Below are positions 27,308 through 36,261 of a DNA stretch of 64,000 bases, one piece after another (the first letter of the stretch is position 1; each line of letters starts with the position of its first letter). Under the pieces are notes generated by a model that made no database searches, was not told the origin of the DNA, and saw only the letters and a list, made by a program, of their open reading frames with translations. The DNA is from Cyanobium usitatum str. Tous (lineage in GTDB: Bacteria > Cyanobacteriota > Cyanobacteriia > PCC-6307 > Cyanobiaceae), in NCBI RefSeq assembly GCF_003011885.1, contig NZ_PXXO01000002.1, forward strand, positions 1 to 64,000, read 5' to 3'. A program made the translations under genes and the position numbers.

Positions 27308-28618
27308 ATGGCCCCTCTCAAATCCCCTGCTAAGCGTCAGCTTCTGCTGCGCCTTTCTGGTGCGCATGCCCTAGTTCTCGTTTTAGCGGTTGCGCCAGCC
27401 ACCGCCTTGGCCCAGCAGATGCCATTGGCCCCGCAGGTGCCCCTGGCGTCCCTGCCGCCCCTGCCCCCACCGGTTGGCCTGCCCCAGCTACAGGCCCAGC
27501 TGAGCTGTCCGGCGCTGCAGCAGCGGCTGCTTGCCACCGTGGCAGGCGAGGCTTCTGTGTGGAGCATCACCATTGCCGATGCCCAGGGCCGTCTGCTGGC
27601 CGACCTCAACGGCACCCGGCCCCGCATCCCTGCTTCCAATCAGAAGCTGGTGAGCACGGCCTACGCCCTAGACCGATTGGGCCCTGACTATCGCCTTAAT
27701 ACCCAGCTCTGGCGGCTGGGTGATGGCAGCTTCCGCCTCACCGGAGAGGGCGACCCCGACCTGGCCCTGCCCCAACTGCAGCGATTCGCCATGTTGGCGA
27801 TGGGGTCGGGTGGCAGCAGTGGTGAGACGCCTTCGCTGGTGCGGTTGCAGATTGCCGAGGAGCCTCGTCAGGCCTGGTGGCCCCAAGGTTGGCACCCAGA
27901 TGACCGCTACTACGCCTACGGCGCGCCGATCACCCGGCTGGCGGTCACTAGCAATGCCATCAACGAGGCGGTGATGAATCCGCCTTCGCGACTGCAGACC
28001 CTGCTGCAGAAAACCATGGTTCAGAGGGGGGCCAAGGTGCAGCTGTCACTGGTGTCGGCCCGCGCCCCCCTGCCCGCTGATGCGGTGCTGCTGCACCAAG
28101 AGCCATCGGCTCCGATGCACAACCTGCTGAGCCTGGCTAACACCGAAAGCCACAATTTCACCGCCGAAGTTCTGCTGCGCCAGGGCGCTGGTACCTGGGA
28201 TCTGGCCCGAGCCACCCAGCTTCAGATGCTGTGGCTCACCGAACAGGGCCTGCCGATGCAGGGGGTTCGCGTTGCCGATGGCAGTGGCCTCGACCGCGCC
28301 AACCGACTCACCAGCCGCTTCTTGGCTGCCCTGCTTATGCGCATGGATCAGCACCCCTACGGCCGCGCCTATCTGGCGTCGATGGCGGTTGCGGGGCAGC
28401 GGGGCACCCTGCGCAACCTTTATGTGGGCACCTCCCTGCAGGGTCAATTCTTTGGCAAGACAGGCACGATCAGCGGTGTCCGCTCCATCAGTGGCGTGCT
28501 GATGACGGGGGCCGGGCCCCGCTACGTAAGCGCCATCAGCAATGGGGCTAGCTCGCCCAACGTCACTATTGGCAAGCTGTTGCGTCAAGCGCAAAACAGC
28601 CAGCTGTGCCCCCCCTAG
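27308..28618 (+). CDS. dacB: D-alanyl-D-alanine carboxypeptidase (PBP4, S13)
   Basis: A 436-residue class C penicillin-binding protein. The signal peptide runs to about residue 31 (ALVLVLAVAPATALA). Catalytic motifs are SNQK (Ser110, Lys113), SHN (281-283) and KTG (384-386), in the order of PBP4. It trims or cuts peptidoglycan cross-links in the periplasm. The start is ATG 27308 after GAGGTGG. Its stop overlaps the convergent coiled-coil gene by 4 bases. Confidence 0.93.
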   Translation: MAPLKSPAKRQLLLRLSGAHALVLVLAVAPATALAQQMPLAPQVPLASLPPLPPPVGLPQLQAQLSCPALQQRLLATVAGEASVWSITIADAQGRLLADLNGTRPRIPASNQKLVSTAYALDRLGPDYRLNTQLWRLGDGSFRLTGEGDPDLALPQLQRFAMLAMGSGGSSGETPSLVRLQIAEEPRQAWWPQGWHPDDRYYAYGAPITRLAVTSNAINEAVMNPPSRLQTLLQKTMVQRGAKVQLSLVSARAPLPADAVLLHQEPSAPMHNLLSLANTESHNFTAEVLLRQGAGTWDLARATQLQMLWLTEQGLPMQGVRVADGSGLDRANRLTSRFLAALLMRMDQHPYGRAYLASMAVAGQRGTLRNLYVGTSLQGQFFGKTGTISGVRSISGVLMTGAGPRYVSAISNGASSPNVTIGKLLRQAQNSQLCPP

Positions 28619-29487
28619 CCCGCTAGCTGCTTGAGAGTGTTGGCTACCCGGCGGCGGCGGCCCGTCGTCTCCTCGACAGCTGGCGCGGCAGCTTCTGGCG
28701 CCTGGAGTCGCACCAGCTCGCGGCGGCCCCCCAGTACCACCTGGCTCATCTCCTTTAACCTGCCCTCGAGTTCGCCCAGCACCTGCTCGGCGTAGCGGTT
28801 GGCACCCTCTTGAATGGCGGCCGACTCCTGGCGGCTGCGGCTCACCAGGGCGTCGCATTGCTGCTGGGTCTGCTGGCGGAACTGCAGGGCGTCGTTGTGC
28901 ACCCGCTCCGCTTCTGCCTGGCTATCGCGCTGCACCCTCACTCCCTCTTGGCGGATCTGCTCAAGTTCAGCCATCGCCTGTTGACGATTGCGATCGTGCT
29001 GTTCGAGCAGCTGGCGGTTGCGCTCGGCCGTTTCCTGTTCGAGCTGCTGACGGCGGAGCGCAAATTGCTGCTCCATCTGGGCCGTGCGTGCCTGGTGCTC
29101 CTGTTCAGCCTGGGCAACCTGCTGGCGGGCTTGCAACATCAGCTGCTCGCATTGCTGGCGGGCCTGATCCCGCAGCTCACCCACCTGCCGCTCCGCCTCC
29201 TGACGAATGGCGGCAGAGTTGATTAGCTGCTCCCGCTCCCTTTTACCAGCAGCAATGATCTCGTCGGACTTCTGTCGCGCCTGGCCAATAAATTCCTCAC
29301 GCTGGCGGATCAGCCCTACGGCCTGCTGCAGCTGGCTCGGCAGCGATTCCCGCAGGGCATCCATCACTTCAATGGCGTCTTGCTCATTGACCAGCCGTCC
29401 GCCGCTGAACGGAATGCGGCTTCCCTCCAGCACGATCTCCTCCAGCTGATCGAGCTGATCCAGCACGGTGATGGTGGGCTCGGTCAT
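28615..29487 (-). CDS. Long coiled-coil protein of cyanobacteria
   Basis: A 290-residue protein. A short conserved head (TVLDQLDQLEEIVLEGSRIPFSGGRLVNEQDAIEVMDALRESLP) is followed by about 190 residues rich in Gln, Glu and Arg that will form a coiled coil (QARQKSDEIIAAGKREREQL ... ), and a basic tail. The layout recalls DivIVA-like polar scaffold or subunit-B-like proteins. Its position next to coaD may be conserved in picocyanobacteria, but I recall this only loosely. Function not established. Confidence 0.72.
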   Translation of the reverse strand: MTEPTITVLDQLDQLEEIVLEGSRIPFSGGRLVNEQDAIEVMDALRESLPSQLQQAVGLIRQREEFIGQARQKSDEIIAAGKREREQLINSAAIRQEAERQVGELRDQARQQCEQLMLQARQQVAQAEQEHQARTAQMEQQFALRRQQLEQETAERNRQLLEQHDRNRQQAMAELEQIRQEGVRVQRDSQAEAERVHNDALQFRQQTQQQCDALVSRSRQESAAIQEGANRYAEQVLGELEGRLKEMSQVVLGGRRELVRLQAPEAAAPAVEETTGRRRRVANTLKQLAG

Positions 29488-29495
29488 GTACAGCT

Positions 29496-29990
<495 letters not shown>

Positions 29991-30046
29991 CTATGGGTGC
30001 CCGAGGCGTTTCTAGGGTGGATGTAGTTCTAAGCGCTCTTGCCGCC

Positions 30047-30541
30047 ATGGCCCTTAACGCCGCCCTTAACGCCGAAGCCAAGAAAACCCTGCTGCGCAAA
30101 ATTCCCCATGGCGTGTTCATCTGCGGCGTAGCTGAGGGGGATGAGGTCAATGGCTTCACCGCCAGCTGGGTGACCCAGGGCTCCTTTGAGCCGCCATTGG
30201 TGGTGATGGCTGTGCGGGCCGACAGCACCAGCAACGGCATCATTCAGCGCACCAAGAAATTTTCCCTGAACGTGCTTGCCGCTGACCAGAAGGACCTGGC
30301 CGCAGTTTTCTTCAAACCCCAAAAAGCCATGGGCGGTCGCTTCGATGCGGCCCCCTTCAGCCTCGGTGAGCTGGGCTTGCCGATTCTCGACAACGCCCTT
30401 GGTGCGGTGGAATGTGAGCTGGTGGGTCAGGTGGCCCATGGCGACCACACCGTGTTTGTGGGCGAGGTGAAGACGGCCACCCTGCACCGCGATGGTGCTG
30501 CCCTTGAGCTCGGCAGCACCGGCTGGCAATACGGCGGTTGA
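30047..30541 (+). CDS. Flavin reductase-like FMN-binding protein
   Basis: A 164-residue flavin reductase domain protein ([36 protein letters not shown] ... [17 protein letters not shown]). It would bind FMN and reduce it or receive electrons in a two-component oxygenase; no oxygenase is nearby. Start is the ATG at 30047; an ATG-containing leader from 29993 shows no homology. The uvrC start overlaps its stop by 4 bases. Confidence 0.87.
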   Translation: MALNAALNAEAKKTLLRKIPHGVFICGVAEGDEVNGFTASWVTQGSFEPPLVVMAVRADSTSNGIIQRTKKFSLNVLAADQKDLAAVFFKPQKAMGGRFDAAPFSLGELGLPILDNALGAVECELVGQVAHGDHTVFVGEVKTATLHRDGAALELGSTGWQYGG

Positions 30542-32499
30542 GCCTGCCCCTGCTGCAGCAACCCGAACGCCTCAAGGTCCGGCTCAAGGAGGTGCCCTCC
30601 GAGCCGGGCTGCTATCTGCTGCGCGATGCCAGCGATCGCATCCTCTATATCGGCAAGGCCAAGGTGCTGCGCAATCGGGTGCGCAGTTATTTCCAAAGTG
30701 GCAGCGGCCATGGCCACAGCCCGCGCATCTCCCTGATGGTGCGCCAGGTGTGTGAGATCGAATTCATCGTCACCGACAGTGAAGCCGAGGCGCTGGCGCT
30801 CGAATCCAACCTGATCAAGCAGAACCAGCCGCACTTCAATGTGCTGCTCAAAGACGACAAGAAATATCCCTATCTCTGCATCACCTGGAGCGAGGCCTAC
30901 CCGCGCATCTTCATCACCCGGCGGCGGCGGTTTCGCTCGCCCCTGGATCGCTTTTACGGGCCCTACGTGGATGTGGGCCTACTGCGCCGCACCCTCACCC
31001 TGGTGAAGCGGGTGTTCCCGCTGCGCCAGCGACCCCAGCCGCTCTACAGGGAGCGCACCTGCCTCAACTACGACATCGGCCGCTGCCCTGGGGTGTGCCA
31101 GGAAAAGATCAGCTCCGAGGCTTACCACCTCACCCTGCGCCAGGTGGCGATGGTGTTTCAAGGGCGCAACGAGGAGCTGCTCGAGCTGCTGAATGAGCAG
31201 ATGGGCAAATATGCCGAGCGGCTTGACTTCGAGAGCGCCGCGCGGGTGCGCGACCAGCTGCAGGGCATCGACACCCTCACCGCTGATCAGAAAATGAGCC
31301 TGGGCGACAGCTCGGTGAGCCGTGATGTGGTGGCTTTAGCCGCCGATGAGCGGGTGGCGGCAGTGCAGCTGTTCCAGATGCGGGCCGGCAAGCTGGTGGG
31401 GCGGCTTGGCTTCACCGCTGATGCCGTCGGCGCCGATGGCCAGCCCCTGGAGCCCGGCCGCATCCTGCAGCGGGTGGTGGAGGAGCACTACAGCCAGGTG
31501 GAGCCGGTGGAGATTCCCCCCGAGCTGCTGCTGCAGCACGCCCTACCCCAGCAGCCCCTGATCGAGGAGTGGCTGGCGGAGCGCCGCGGCCGCAAGGTGA
31601 AACTTGCGGTGCCCCAACGGCAGCAAAAAGCCGATCTGATCGAGTTGCTGGAGCGCAATGCCAGCTACGAGCTGCAGCGGGCCCAGCGCGGTGCCGAGCA
31701 GCAACTGCTGGCCACTGAAGACCTGGCCCAGCTGCTGGAGCTGCCAACCCCCCCACGTCGCGTCGAGGGCTACGACATCAGCCATATCCAGGGCAGCGAC
31801 GCCGTGGCCTCCCAGGTGGTGTTTATCGATGGTCTGCCGGCCAAACAGCACTACCGCAAATACAAGATCCAAAGCAGCTCGATCCGCTCTGGCCATTCCG
31901 ACGACTTCATGGCCATGGCCGAGATCATGCGCCGCCGCTTTCGCCGCTGGGCCCAGGCCAAGGCCGAGGGTGCCGACCTGGGCGAGCTCCGGCGGGCCGC
32001 CAACACCACGCTCCACACCGGTGGCCTCAATGATTGGCCCGATGTGGTGATGATCGACGGCGGCAAGGGTCAGCTTTCGGCGGTGATGGAGGCCCTGCGG
32101 GAGCTGAATCTGCACGAAGAGCTGGTGGTTTGTTCCCTGGCCAAGCAGCGGGAGGAGGTGTTTATGCCAGGGGCCAAGCAGCCCCTGGAGAGTGAGCCCG
32201 ACCAGCTGGGTGTGCAGCTGCTGCGCCGCCTGCGCGATGAGGCCCACCGTTTCGCTGTGAGCTTCCATCGCCAGCAGCGGGGCGAGAGGATGAAGCGCTC
32301 GCGCCTCTCCGATATTCCTGGCCTGGGACCGAAACGGGTCAAGGAGTTATTGGCCCACTTCCGCTCGATTGATGCCATCCAGTTGGCCAGTCCAGAGCAG
32401 ATCGCCGCTGCCCCGGGAGTGGGGCCGGCCCTGGCCCGCCAGGTGTGGGATTACTTTCACCCAAGTGACGAGCTCGTTAGCGAGGAGTTGGCCAGTTGA
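30538..32499 (+). CDS. uvrC: Excinuclease ABC subunit C
   Basis: A 653-residue nucleotide-excision repair nuclease. The GIY-YIG domain is at residues about 15-100 ([19 protein letters not shown]), a cysteine stretch [13 protein letters not shown] follows, the UVR motif is in [20 protein letters not shown], and the C terminus has the RNase H-like YDISHIQG domain and an HhH pair ([16 protein letters not shown]). The TTG start at 30538 overlaps the previous stop by 4 bases. Complete. Confidence 0.97.
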   Translation: MSLPLLQQPERLKVRLKEVPSEPGCYLLRDASDRILYIGKAKVLRNRVRSYFQSGSGHGHSPRISLMVRQVCEIEFIVTDSEAEALALESNLIKQNQPHFNVLLKDDKKYPYLCITWSEAYPRIFITRRRRFRSPLDRFYGPYVDVGLLRRTLTLVKRVFPLRQRPQPLYRERTCLNYDIGRCPGVCQEKISSEAYHLTLRQVAMVFQGRNEELLELLNEQMGKYAERLDFESAARVRDQLQGIDTLTADQKMSLGDSSVSRDVVALAADERVAAVQLFQMRAGKLVGRLGFTADAVGADGQPLEPGRILQRVVEEHYSQVEPVEIPPELLLQHALPQQPLIEEWLAERRGRKVKLAVPQRQQKADLIELLERNASYELQRAQRGAEQQLLATEDLAQLLELPTPPRRVEGYDISHIQGSDAVASQVVFIDGLPAKQHYRKYKIQSSSIRSGHSDDFMAMAEIMRRRFRRWAQAKAEGADLGELRRAANTTLHTGGLNDWPDVVMIDGGKGQLSAVMEALRELNLHEELVVCSLAKQREEVFMPGAKQPLESEPDQLGVQLLRRLRDEAHRFAVSFHRQQRGERMKRSRLSDIPGLGPKRVKELLAHFRSIDAIQLASPEQIAAAPGVGPALARQVWDYFHPSDELVSEELAS

Positions 32500-32807
32500 G
32501 GCGTCTGGCTTCCCTGCTGCTACTGCCCTTGGCCCTGGGGCTGCTGCTGCTTTTTTCACCTGCCCTAACGCCGCCGGCCCTCGGCGCCCCCGGCATCTGC
32601 GTTGGGCCCGTATGTGGTGATGAGATCCACCGCAGCGCTAAGCATCACTGGCAGCTGCGGCTGCGGGTAAATGACCAGCAGGGCCAGCACGAGCGTCTGG
32701 TGGTGGATTGCCGCAATGGGGTGCTCAGCCCCCTGGCTGGTCCGGTGGAGCGGGGCTATGCCGCGGCCGTCGCCCGCCGTGCCTGCCGGCTGGCTGGGGA
32801 GGCCTGA
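32496..32807 (+). CDS. Small secreted cysteine-containing protein
   Basis: A 103-residue protein with a clear signal peptide ([25 protein letters not shown]), then [26 protein letters not shown] and DCRNG. Two or more disulphides are possible. The TTG start at 32496 overlaps the uvrC stop by 4 bases, and the photolyase follows after 2 bases. No function known to me. Confidence 0.75.
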   Translation: MRRLASLLLLPLALGLLLLFSPALTPPALGAPGICVGPVCGDEIHRSAKHHWQLRLRVNDQQGQHERLVVDCRNGVLSPLAGPVERGYAAAVARRACRLAGEA

Positions 32808-32809
32808 GC

Positions 32810-34321
32810 GTGATTGGCATCTGGGTGCTGGGCGACCAGCTGGACCCCCTCCAGGCAGCTTTGGCAGCCCACACCCCCGCAACTGCCCGGGTATTGCTGA
32901 TTGAGAGCAGCTCGGTGCTGCAGCAACGCCGCTATCACCGCCAGAAGCTGGTGCTGGTGTGGAGTGCCATGCGGCACTTCGCGGCCGAGCTGCGCCAGCT
33001 GGGCTGGACGGTGGACCTGCTTGAGGCCCCAACCTTTGCTGAAGCGCTGAAGGATTGGCTGGCCGAGCACGAGATCAGCGAGCTGCATCTGATGGAGCCA
33101 GCCGAGCGCCCCTTTCGTGAAGCGATTGAACGGCTGCCCCTGCCTACGCCCCTGGTGTGGCACCTCTCCAATGCTTTTCTCTGGAGCCGGGATGATTTCG
33201 GCGCCTGGGCTGCTCCCTACAAGCAGCTGCGCATGGAATTGTTCTACCGCGAGGGCCGCAAGCGTTTTGGCGTGCTGATGGGCGATGACGGCCAACCGCT
33301 TGGTGGACAGTGGAACTACGACCAGGAGAATCGCAAGGCACCGCCCAAGGGGCTGGTGGGGCCAGAGCCATTGGTTTTTGCGTCAGATGCAATCACCCGG
33401 GCCGTGATTGCCAAGGTGGACCAGCTGGCTCAGGAGCTTGAGGCCGCCTCTGAACCTGGCTTGCCAGGGATTAGTGCGCCGTTCGGGTGGGCAGTTACCC
33501 GCAGCCAGGCGCTGGCGGTGCTGGAGCATTTCATCGATACGCGGCTCGATGGCTTCGGCCCGTTCCAGGACGCCATGGTCAGCGGCCAGCCCACCCTGTG
33601 GCACGCCCTGCTTTCCCCTTGTCTCAACATTGGCCTGTTGCAGCCGCTTGAGGTGATCCGCCGGCTGGAGCAGGCCGGGCTGGAGCGGGGTACGCCCCTT
33701 GCCTGCCTGGAGGGGGTGATTCGTCAGATATTGGGCTGGCGCGAATACACCCACGGCCTCTACTGGTGGTTTGGCGCCGACTATCCGGCCCGAAATCACT
33801 TCGGCGCTAATCGTCCGTTGCCCGGCTGGCTAGAGCAGCTGGGCGGCAGTGGCATGGCCTGCATGGACACGGTGCTGGCTGAGCTTGAGCTCAACGGCTA
33901 CGCCCACCACATCCAGCGCTTGATGGTTCTAGCCAACTACGGCTTGATCGCCGGCCTGGATCCCCAGGCCTTCACCGCCTGGTTTCACCGCATGTTTGTT
34001 GATGGCTACGACTGGGTGATGCAAACCAACGTGCTCGGCATGGGGTTGTTTGCCGATGGCGGCATGCTGGCCAGCAAGCCTTACGCCGCCAGCGGTAATT
34101 ACATCAATCGGATGAGCAGCTACTGCAAGGGCTGCCGCTACAACCCGAAGCAGCGCACTGGAGCGGATGCCTGTCCCTTCAACGCGCTCTATTGGGATTT
34201 CTTGGCTCGCAACCAAGAGGGACTGCGCCGCAACCACCGCATGGGGCTGGTGATGAAGCAGCTCGAGAAGATCCCCGCCGACGAGCTGGCGGCGATCCGG
34301 GCTACTGCTTCAGCCCACTGA
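32810..34321 (+). CDS. Iron-sulfur bacterial cryptochrome/photolyase
   Basis: A 503-residue cryptochrome/photolyase-related protein of the FeS-BCP (PhrB-like) class that repairs (6-4) photoproducts in studied members. The N-terminal Rossmann domain binds an antenna (lumazine in PhrB); the C-terminal part binds FAD. The four cluster cysteines are Cys351, Cys439, Cys442 and Cys455, each one residue off the PhrB numbering. The GTG at 32810 gives VIGIWVLGDQL and fits homologues. Position after uvrC groups it with DNA repair. Confidence 0.93.
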   Translation: MIGIWVLGDQLDPLQAALAAHTPATARVLLIESSSVLQQRRYHRQKLVLVWSAMRHFAAELRQLGWTVDLLEAPTFAEALKDWLAEHEISELHLMEPAERPFREAIERLPLPTPLVWHLSNAFLWSRDDFGAWAAPYKQLRMELFYREGRKRFGVLMGDDGQPLGGQWNYDQENRKAPPKGLVGPEPLVFASDAITRAVIAKVDQLAQELEAASEPGLPGISAPFGWAVTRSQALAVLEHFIDTRLDGFGPFQDAMVSGQPTLWHALLSPCLNIGLLQPLEVIRRLEQAGLERGTPLACLEGVIRQILGWREYTHGLYWWFGADYPARNHFGANRPLPGWLEQLGGSGMACMDTVLAELELNGYAHHIQRLMVLANYGLIAGLDPQAFTAWFHRMFVDGYDWVMQTNVLGMGLFADGGMLASKPYAASGNYINRMSSYCKGCRYNPKQRTGADACPFNALYWDFLARNQEGLRRNHRMGLVMKQLEKIPADELAAIRATASAH

Positions 34322-34366
34322 CCGCTGCGGCCCACTGACTCCTTCAGACCACTGACCGCTTCGGCC
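34314..34366. repeat. Three tandem 17-base repeats at the photolyase stop
   Basis: Three adjacent 17-base units start at 34316, 34333 and 34350 (each beginning CACTGAC). Units 1 and 3 differ by one base; unit 2 is more diverged. The stop codon of the photolyase lies in unit 1. It looks like replication-slippage expansion of the 3' end. Confidence 0.8.
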
Positions 34367-34397
34367 TAGTTTGTGGGCCCTTGCTTGAACTGCCGCC

Positions 34398-34988
34398 ATG
34401 CCCTTATTGACCCTGAGCTGGCCCGCCGAGGCCTACCTCTGGTTCAAGACTCTCCACATCGTGGGTGTGGTTGTGTGGTTTGCCGGGCTTTTCTATCTAG
34501 TGCGGCTGTTCATCTATCACCGCGAGGCTGAGGAGCTGGAGGAGTCGCTCAGGCTGGCTTTCCAGGCCCAGTACGGCTTGATGGAGCGCCGTCTGGCCAA
34601 CATCATCACCACCCCCGGCATGGTGGTCGCAGTGGTCTGTGCGGCTGGCTTGCTGAGCGTGAATCCCGCCTGGCTGCAGCAGGGCTGGATGCACGCCAAG
34701 TTGGCCTTCGTGGCTGCCTTGCTGGCCTACCACGCCTTTTGCTACCGGTTGATGGGCCAGCTCAACAGGGGAGCCTGCAGCTGGAGCCCTAAACAATTGC
34801 GGGCGTTAAACGAGTTGCCCACCCTGCTGCTGGTGATCGTGGTGATGCTGGTGGTTTTCAAAAACCAATTCCCTACTGGTGCTGCCACCTGGTTCATCGT
34901 GGCCCTGGTGGTGTTCATGGCCGCATCGATTCAGTTTTATGCCCGCTGGCGGCGGCTGCGGGCGGAGCGGTTGTCCGCGAATGCCTGA
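34398..34988 (+). CDS. hemJ: Protoporphyrinogen oxidase HemJ
   Basis: A 196-residue integral membrane protein with four to five hydrophobic helices. The early WFKTLHIVGVVVWFAGLFYLVRLF carries the conserved His, and GWMHAKLAFVAALLAYHAF carries the conserved Lys and His region of HemJ. It oxidises protoporphyrinogen IX in tetrapyrrole synthesis, the route used by most cyanobacteria. The start is ATG 34398. The PHP gene begins within its last codons. Confidence 0.93.
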   Translation: MPLLTLSWPAEAYLWFKTLHIVGVVVWFAGLFYLVRLFIYHREAEELEESLRLAFQAQYGLMERRLANIITTPGMVVAVVCAAGLLSVNPAWLQQGWMHAKLAFVAALLAYHAFCYRLMGQLNRGACSWSPKQLRALNELPTLLLVIVVMLVVFKNQFPTGAATWFIVALVVFMAASIQFYARWRRLRAERLSANA

Positions 34989-35646
34989 ACACCTGATGCC
35001 TGATCACCCATTGCGTCATGTACTCCGCCAGCTGACGCCGGCCTGCTGCCCTGGCCGGGTCAATTTCCACTGCCACACCATCTTCAGCGACGGCAGCCTG
35101 ACCCCCCTTGAGCTGGCCCAGCAGGCCCTAGAACTCGGCCTGGAGCACCTAGCCATCACCGATCACCACAGCCTCGCCGCCCACGGGCCTGCCATGGAGG
35201 TTTTTAAGGCGGCGGCTAGCGAGGGCCGTGCCGTGCCCAGTTTCTGGCGAGGGGTGGAAATCAGCTGCTTGCTCGAGGGCTGTTTGGTGCATGTGCTGGT
35301 TCTTGGTTTTGATGCCGATCACCCCAGCCTTGAGCCCTATCTGCAGGGGCGGGCGCTTGTGGGGCCAGCGCTCCAGGCTGAGGCGGTGCTGGAGGCGGGG
35401 CGCCAAGCGGGAGGTCTGCTGCTGCTTGCCCATCCCGCCCGCTATCGCCTGCCCTTCCAGCGGTTGATCGCCGCCGCCGATCGTCTCGGTTTTGATGGCG
35501 CCGAGGCGTGGTACGACTACCAAATGCAGTCGCGCTGGACACCAACGCCTTTGGTGTGCGAGGCGATTGCTGCTGAGCTGCAGCAACGTGGTCTTTTGAT
35601 GAGTTGCGGTACAGATACCCATGGATTAGCGCTTCTCGGCCGCTAG
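34981..35646 (+). CDS. PHP-domain phosphoesterase
   Basis: A 221-residue PHP (polymerase and histidinol phosphatase) protein: NFHCHTIFSDGSLTPLEL, ITDHHSLAAHG, a GVEIS motif and CGTDTHG near the end, which give the metal-binding His/Asp set. Members hydrolyse nucleoside phosphates or DNA ends. The start is ATG 34981, overlapping hemJ by 8 bases; ATG 34996 is an alternative. No strong link to haem synthesis. Confidence 0.9.
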   Translation: MPEHLMPDHPLRHVLRQLTPACCPGRVNFHCHTIFSDGSLTPLELAQQALELGLEHLAITDHHSLAAHGPAMEVFKAAASEGRAVPSFWRGVEISCLLEGCLVHVLVLGFDADHPSLEPYLQGRALVGPALQAEAVLEAGRQAGGLLLLAHPARYRLPFQRLIAAADRLGFDGAEAWYDYQMQSRWTPTPLVCEAIAAELQQRGLLMSCGTDTHGLALLGR

Positions 35647-35675
35647 GGTTTCCTGACGCTTACCCCTGGCAGACG

Positions 35676-36242
35676 ATGGGTTTGTTTGATCGCCTGTTCG
35701 CCACCCGCGACGGCAACGCCGCCGCCCCGAAGACCCCCCAGCCCAAAAAGGAGGTTGAAACATTCTTCCTAGATGCCGATGCTTCCAGCAGCATGGGCAA
35801 CGTTGATTTCATGCGGCGCTCCAACACCATTCGCCGCACCTTCCCGGGCACGGCTGACAGCCCCGGCAATAAGGAGATGGTGGCAGAGGTGGCTTCGATG
35901 GAGTCGCGGCTGGAGCGGGTCTCAGATGGCTTGGGTGGCCAGACCAGCCAGCCTGAACAAGCCTTTGATCTCACCCGAGGTGTCCCAAAGCCGGTCAAGA
36001 AGACCTTCGCCCAAACCATGTCCCAGGCGGAGCTTGATCAGCGCATGAAGGGTTCTGCCATGGGCGTGAATGTGCCTGGTGGAAGTGCAGCGATCAAGCA
36101 GGAGCAGGAGCAGGCTCAAGCTCAGGCTCAGGCCCAAGCCGCTGCGATGGCAAGCCCGCAGGTCCAGATCAGCCAGCAAGCCAGCGGCAAAGCTGGCGAC
36201 ATTGATCCTTTCAAGCGCATGAGCAGAGAATTAAAAGGTTGA
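35676..36242 (+). CDS. Conserved hypothetical, Gln-Ala-rich tail
   Basis: A 188-residue protein starting MGLFDRLFATRD, with the segments ETFFLDADASSSMGNVDFMRRSNTIRRTFPGTAD and DLTRGVPKPVKKTFAQTMSQAELDQRM and an ending DPFKRMSREL. Residues about 142-153 are an alternating Gln-Glu/Gln-Ala run encoded by tandem DNA repeats (36098-36137). Short clustered basic and acidic motifs suggest interaction segments in a largely disordered protein. I do not recognise a family. The ATG at 35676 is preferred over upstream starts within the PHP gene. Confidence 0.72.
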   Translation: MGLFDRLFATRDGNAAAPKTPQPKKEVETFFLDADASSSMGNVDFMRRSNTIRRTFPGTADSPGNKEMVAEVASMESRLERVSDGLGGQTSQPEQAFDLTRGVPKPVKKTFAQTMSQAELDQRMKGSAMGVNVPGGSAAIKQEQEQAQAQAQAQAAAMASPQVQISQQASGKAGDIDPFKRMSRELKG

Positions 36243-36261
36243 GCAAGTTGGCTTGGTTGCC

